Assembly: GCA_024698865.1 (NCBI GenBank)
Contig: JAILQS010000096.1
Span: forward strand, 1-35,353
Length of the DNA stretch: 35,353 nucleotides
Direction: 5' to 3'
Source of the DNA: Lachnospiraceae bacterium
GTDB taxonomy: Bacteria; Bacillota; Clostridia; Lachnospirales; Lachnospiraceae
Of the stretch, positions 33,601 through 35,353 are shown one piece after another. Each line of letters opens with the position of its first letter. Positions within the stretch are counted from its first letter, which is position 1. The notes under the pieces were generated by a model. That model was not told the DNA's origin, did no database searches, and was given only the letters and a program-made list of their open reading frames with translations. The position numbers and the translations under genes were made by a program.

Positions 33601-34428
33601 TTTGAGGAGGAATCGGCCAAGAATGGATGTCTGATTGGATATAAAGAGGAAGAATTTGCAGATGCGAAAGGACTTCGTGTCAGCTTTGATGAATACAGTG
33701 ATTTTGAAGGTAATATGAGAATCTGGATTAAGGGCGTAGACGGAAAGTACCGTTATACATCCTATACGCTGGCGGAACTTTTGGAACTGTATGTATATGT
33801 GCCGGCAAGTTCGTTTGTGGTGGAACTGCAAGGGGAGCAGAATGTATCCGGTGACTATGTGGGTATAACAGATATTACCCCGGTTTATTCGAAAATGAGA
33901 TTGAATGAGACACGATTAACATTGCAGCCGGAAGAATCCTATGCGTTACGTATTGTAAATGACACCAGAGATTTTTCAGAGAAAGCAAATTATCGCGCGG
34001 AAGATGAGTCTGTTTGCCGTGTATCTGCAAATGGAATGATTGATGCAGTGGGAGAAGGAACGACTACAGTCTGTGTGGAGTTGTTTGGCGATACGTATAC
34101 ATGCGTCGTTACGGTGAAAGAAGAAGTTCAGATAACGCCGACACCGACAGCGACTCCAAAGCCGACACCAACACCTAAGAAGAAAATTGTTCCGACAAAG
34201 GTGCAATTGAACAAAAAGACCATTCGTTTGAAAAGAGGCAAGAAATATAAACTGAAAGCAACCGTAACTCCGAAGAAGGCGGTCTATACGCTCAAATGGA
34301 TCACGGGGAACAAGAAGATTGCGACAGTGAAGAAAGGTGTTGTAAGAGCGAAGAAGAAAGGTAAAACCTATATCACGGTAAAAACTAACAATGGCAAAAA
34401 GGCACGTTGTAAAGTAATCGTGAAGTGA
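30604..34428 (+). CDS. Giant secreted protein with tandem Ig-like repeats and C-terminal Big_2
   Basis: A 1274-residue secreted protein. A signal peptide (hydrophobic VLLISMLIVESIW, cleavage likely after QAHA) is followed by about nine Ig-like repeats of about 90-120 residues. Each has a central Trp (SWYKK, AWYHR, RWYRF, VWFLN) and most a tyrosine-corner motif: DFGLYDC, QGGEYTC, DFGEYLC, DFGAYGC, DMGTYLC. The partner Cys on strand B is present only in some (ELCVSA, GIVCSQ). After about residue 985 come a beta-rich segment and a Big_2-like domain, a PTPTATPKPTPTP linker and a very Lys/Arg-rich Big_2 domain that may bind the anionic wall. No LPxTG. Role: adhesion or ligand binding, inferred. 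The ribosome site is weak. Confidence 0.87.
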   Translation: MNRQQRFEKMWTVLLISMLIVESIWYGSEWNTKQAHALDTESIVYAVSEEIVYARPGQDAEFIVHVDTSRMNETKQVTYAWYKRASQSLIAPEAPEVSPDPEVSPNPDDSKGELLACTAPVLSLTELKTDDFGLYDCYVQVADEEEKVVEFELVKEEALSAEAEYGRETIRVDAQNDLQKAELCVSAKDYWNRKISYTWYKESYNNETNDYIENKLECSKRLLKLSDLPTVEGVYGKYICKVSVEAGAVNSTTDTMILQEDEQLDVTFYVLPAKEKQVDIYREEYIPQMLTADINGFDNLADVEFVWFLNGKKIPFADNTSYELSEKQREQGGEYTCVAREKDSVSWSRFKLVPQGNMHLVCTNEQDGVIEATKGANAYISMLAVTAIDENAASFTDTPALNSGEQNIGYSWYKKTGRGDYICLEENTTNIFPINEVKDSDFGEYLCIAKELCIAKDLRIAKGSIGGDEYSARATVTLVAKEEPLFACAAGTECETDTWVNAVKGKALTLGAVAYSKESITYTWEQSEDLLGEFTEIEGQNSSVLGITAEDYFRKQIVTSAGTTFECYLPKSVYFRCHVRTQSVERVLVYEVEYTGDFEAEFENGYENGDVERIFLGESMELGIVCSQNDDGDENAFEQMTGEPEVEYAWYHRKNNGTWELIPGGDNKHIEITPKSNEDFGAYGCAVSANGEMRWLEVMLLRQPDFTLYTDNLNGDEVTGRVYRSVAIGEFLSLEADINIMNSYEDEEEPEFCWYKEDAHTGERTLLANEKTSTLEIEKLENICNYVLKTTFAGQTQELSFVLLEKGRMDSAVYVYEREEHIGCHLGDSITLTSGAYSVTNDTTYRWYRFKNDTYELLQEQTGAKLVLNNVSNNDMGTYLCEAKNGGVLKTQLFEVYPYKTTPEFFVRDKEFISMVGENVNVPVESSIGSDCTCVWYRKTGDYYHRTGNGATLSLANVTKAQSGDYMGIITYENREYYVDFRMYVADVTGAGADYPELNFEEESAKNGCLIGYKEEEFADAKGLRVSFDEYSDFEGNMRIWIKGVDGKYRYTSYTLAELLELYVYVPASSFVVELQGEQNVSGDYVGITDITPVYSKMRLNETRLTLQPEESYALRIVNDTRDFSEKANYRAEDESVCRVSANGMIDAVGEGTTTVCVELFGDTYTCVVTVKEEVQITPTPTATPKPTPTPKKKIVPTKVQLNKKTIRLKRGKKYKLKATVTPKKAVYTLKWITGNKKIATVKKGVVRAKKKGKTYITVKTNNGKKARCKVIVK
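30889..30924 (+). repeat. Two 18-bp coding repeats in the first Ig domain
   Basis: 30889-30906 and 30907-30924 are tandem copies (15 of 18 bases equal) coding EVSPDP and EVSPNP, a proline/acid loop inserted into the first Ig-like repeat between its Trp and DxGxYxC motifs. Confidence 0.65.
31939..31992 (+). repeat. Three 18-bp coding repeats after an Ig DFGEYLC motif
   Basis: Tandem units at 31939-31956, 31957-31974 and 31975-31992 (first two 17/18 equal; third diverged) code LCIAKE, LCIAKD and LRIAKG. Each begins around TTTGC-ATA-GCAAA, a small palindrome. In-frame, so copy number can change without breaking the protein. Confidence 0.8.
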
Positions 34429-34430
34429 AA

Positions 34431-34471
34431 AAGGCAACCAATCAGATGCCTTCCTGGCAGCGGGTTGCCTT
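34431..34471 (+). terminator. Terminator of the Ig-repeat gene
   Basis: AAGGCAACC (34431-34439) pairs with GGTTGCCTT (34463-34471), with a 23-base loop that can itself pair (TGCC/GGCA). It follows the stop codon directly; the T tract is short. Confidence 0.6.
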
Positions 34472-34495
34472 GTGTCACATATTTCGAAAAAAAGT

Positions 34496-34532
34496 CCCCG
34501 TCTTACCGGATATGCGGTAAGACGGGGATTTT
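34496..34532. terminator. Bidirectional terminator between the Ig-repeat and PilZ genes
   Basis: A perfect 12-bp GC-rich stem (34496-34507 with 34516-34527) with an 8-base loop, ATTTTG on the right and an A run on the left, fitting both convergent transcripts. Confidence 0.85.
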
Positions 34533-34552
34533 GTATTCTATAATAACAGATA

Positions 34553-35194
34553 CTATCTTCCGTTTTTCTTTTTCAGGTCTTCATTCTGTTTCTTTGCAAT
34601 CCATTTGTTCAAAAGCTTGTTCGGGGATTGGAAAGCAGCTCCGTATAGAAAGGTATTACCTCTTTGGGAAGCTTCGCGTCGTACAATCTTGGCCGGTAAA
34701 TCCAGAGAAAAGTTCTTATCCTGTAAGCGAAGTGTCAAAGTCTTCGAAATGTTGAATTCATCGGAACAAAGGAAACCGACACCACCTTCGCTGATATCTT
34801 TCACGAGAACGTCAATATGTTGAATGACGTTGTCTTTGCGAACTTTAATCTGCATTTCTTCACCGATATACAGGCGAAAACTCTTTCTACGGTTATAGGG
34901 ACTGGCGCTACCGCTAAACTGCAGTGCATGGTAAACGGTACCTTTCAGGCGAACCGGACGGATGTCAATAGATTTCCATACCAGAGTTCGCTTGGCATCG
35001 GGGTCATTTACAACAAGATTCACGCTGCAACCTTCATCGTTAAACCCGACAATCTTACCATCTTTCATAATCGGAGGAATGAGCATATAGTCTTCCCAGA
35101 TTTCAGCGACGGTAGTATTGATAGACATAGTATCAGATTTGAATTTGATTTCTAATTCAATGGTATCATCAACTCTAAAATCTTGAAACTCCAT
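34553..35194 (-). CDS. PilZ domain protein, YcgR-like cyclic-di-GMP receptor
   Basis: A 213-residue cytoplasmic protein. The N-terminal part (about residues 1-95) is a beta-rich YcgR-N-like domain; the C-terminal PilZ domain carries both cyclic-di-GMP motifs intact: RRKSFR (Arg102, Arg103, Arg107) and DISEGG (Asp133, Ser135, Gly138; DxSxxG). YcgR/MotI-type proteins act as flagellar brakes when they bind cyclic-di-GMP, and a similar motility role is plausible here since chemotaxis genes are nearby. The start at 35194 follows GGAGG by 6 bases on the minus strand (an in-frame ATG lies at 35215). Own promoter at 35230. Confidence 0.92.
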   Translation of the reverse strand: MEFQDFRVDDTIELEIKFKSDTMSINTTVAEIWEDYMLIPPIMKDGKIVGFNDEGCSVNLVVNDPDAKRTLVWKSIDIRPVRLKGTVYHALQFSGSASPYNRRKSFRLYIGEEMQIKVRKDNVIQHIDVLVKDISEGGVGFLCSDEFNISKTLTLRLQDKNFSLDLPAKIVRREASQRGNTFLYGAAFQSPNKLLNKWIAKKQNEDLKKKNGR

Positions 35195-35229
35195 GTACAA
35201 CCTCCATTTGTGCAAATTTTTCTTACTAT

Positions 35230-35258
35230 ATTATATAATGCGGAACACTTTATTGCAA
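35230..35258 (-). promoter_or_regulatory. Sigma-A promoter of the PilZ gene
   Basis: On the minus strand: TTGCAA (35258-35253), a 17-base spacer and a perfect TATAAT (35235-35230), about 36 bases before the start codon. Confidence 0.7.
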
Positions 35259-35278
35259 TAAAATATTTTGCCGTCAAA

Positions 35279-35353
35279 CTACTTGCTGAATTTTTCTACA
35301 CTAACAATAAAACGTGGCGATAGATTGCTAAGCATTCTAACAGCGCTGACAGT
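35279..35353 (-). CDS. Possible 3' end of a gene entering from the right
   Basis: A minus-strand frame open from the window edge for 24 codons to a TAG at 35281-35279, ending RFIVSVEKFSK. It would be the tail of a gene upstream of the PilZ gene on the same strand. A second minus frame is also open for 18 codons, and the piece is too short to decide or to name. Confidence 0.25.
   Translation of the reverse strand, partial: TVSAVRMLSNLSPRFIVSVEKFSK

Overview
The window looks like a chromosomal segment of a moderately AT-rich, low-GC Gram-positive bacterium, most probably a motile, plant-polysaccharide-using member of the Lachnospiraceae (Roseburia/Butyrivibrio-like; genus not determinable by eye). 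The reasons are strong AGGAGG-type ribosome sites, sigma-A boxes at 17-base spacing, a HemZ/RSH/HisS/AspS gene block of clostridial type, a secreted GH5 glucanase, large secreted bacterial-Ig proteins ending in a PT-rich linker plus a cationic Big_2 domain, and chemotaxis genes. Nothing points to a phage, plasmid, insertion sequence or CRISPR array.

Layout. 1-245: a structured repeat (copy A), the terminator of an upstream gene outside the window, and a sigma-D-like promoter. 285-1331: secreted GH5 endoglucanase. 1365-2067: a small orphan protein and two identical tRNA-Gly(GCC) genes with promoter and terminator. 2113-4247: KtrB/KtrA potassium uptake. 4454-4978 (minus): apt. 5171-13444: one long housekeeping operon, rel (ppGpp synthetase/hydrolase) - MBL-fold hydrolase - hemZ - HD-GYP protein - hisS - aspS, with very short or overlapping junctions. 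13526-14419: an XRE regulator facing a cold-shock protein. 14570-18323: a B12-dependent methionine-synthase-activation-like protein, a PAS + degenerate EAL protein and galM, followed by repeat copy B. 18617-19246 (minus): upp. 19403-22171: a hybrid histidine kinase with receiver and HPt domains. 22405-24014: two orphan small proteins and a PdaB-like polysaccharide deacetylase. 24214-28034: a ten-repeat Big_2 secreted protein and a Cof-type HAD phosphatase. 28153-30519: CheW and a chemoreceptor. 30604-34428: a 1274-residue secreted protein with about nine Ig-like repeats. 34553-35194 (minus): a YcgR-like PilZ protein.

How the genes fit together. Three proteins belong to cyclic-di-GMP-type signalling (HD-GYP, degenerate EAL, PilZ), and CheW plus the chemoreceptor serve chemotaxis. 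Two secreted proteins (the glucanase and the Big_2 protein) have upstream boxes close to the Firmicute motility-sigma consensus TAAA-N15-GCCGATAT, which suggests that surface or secreted functions are co-expressed with motility.

The most unusual items are: a roughly 124-base multi-hairpin element present twice in the same relation to transcription, between a stop codon and a terminator, with compensatory changes in its first stem; the tandem Ig array with animal-like W...DxGxYxC signatures; and a terminator-like hairpin inside the first codons of the HAD gene, which has no terminator separating it from the Big_2 gene upstream. All calls come from reading the sequence; no database search was run.
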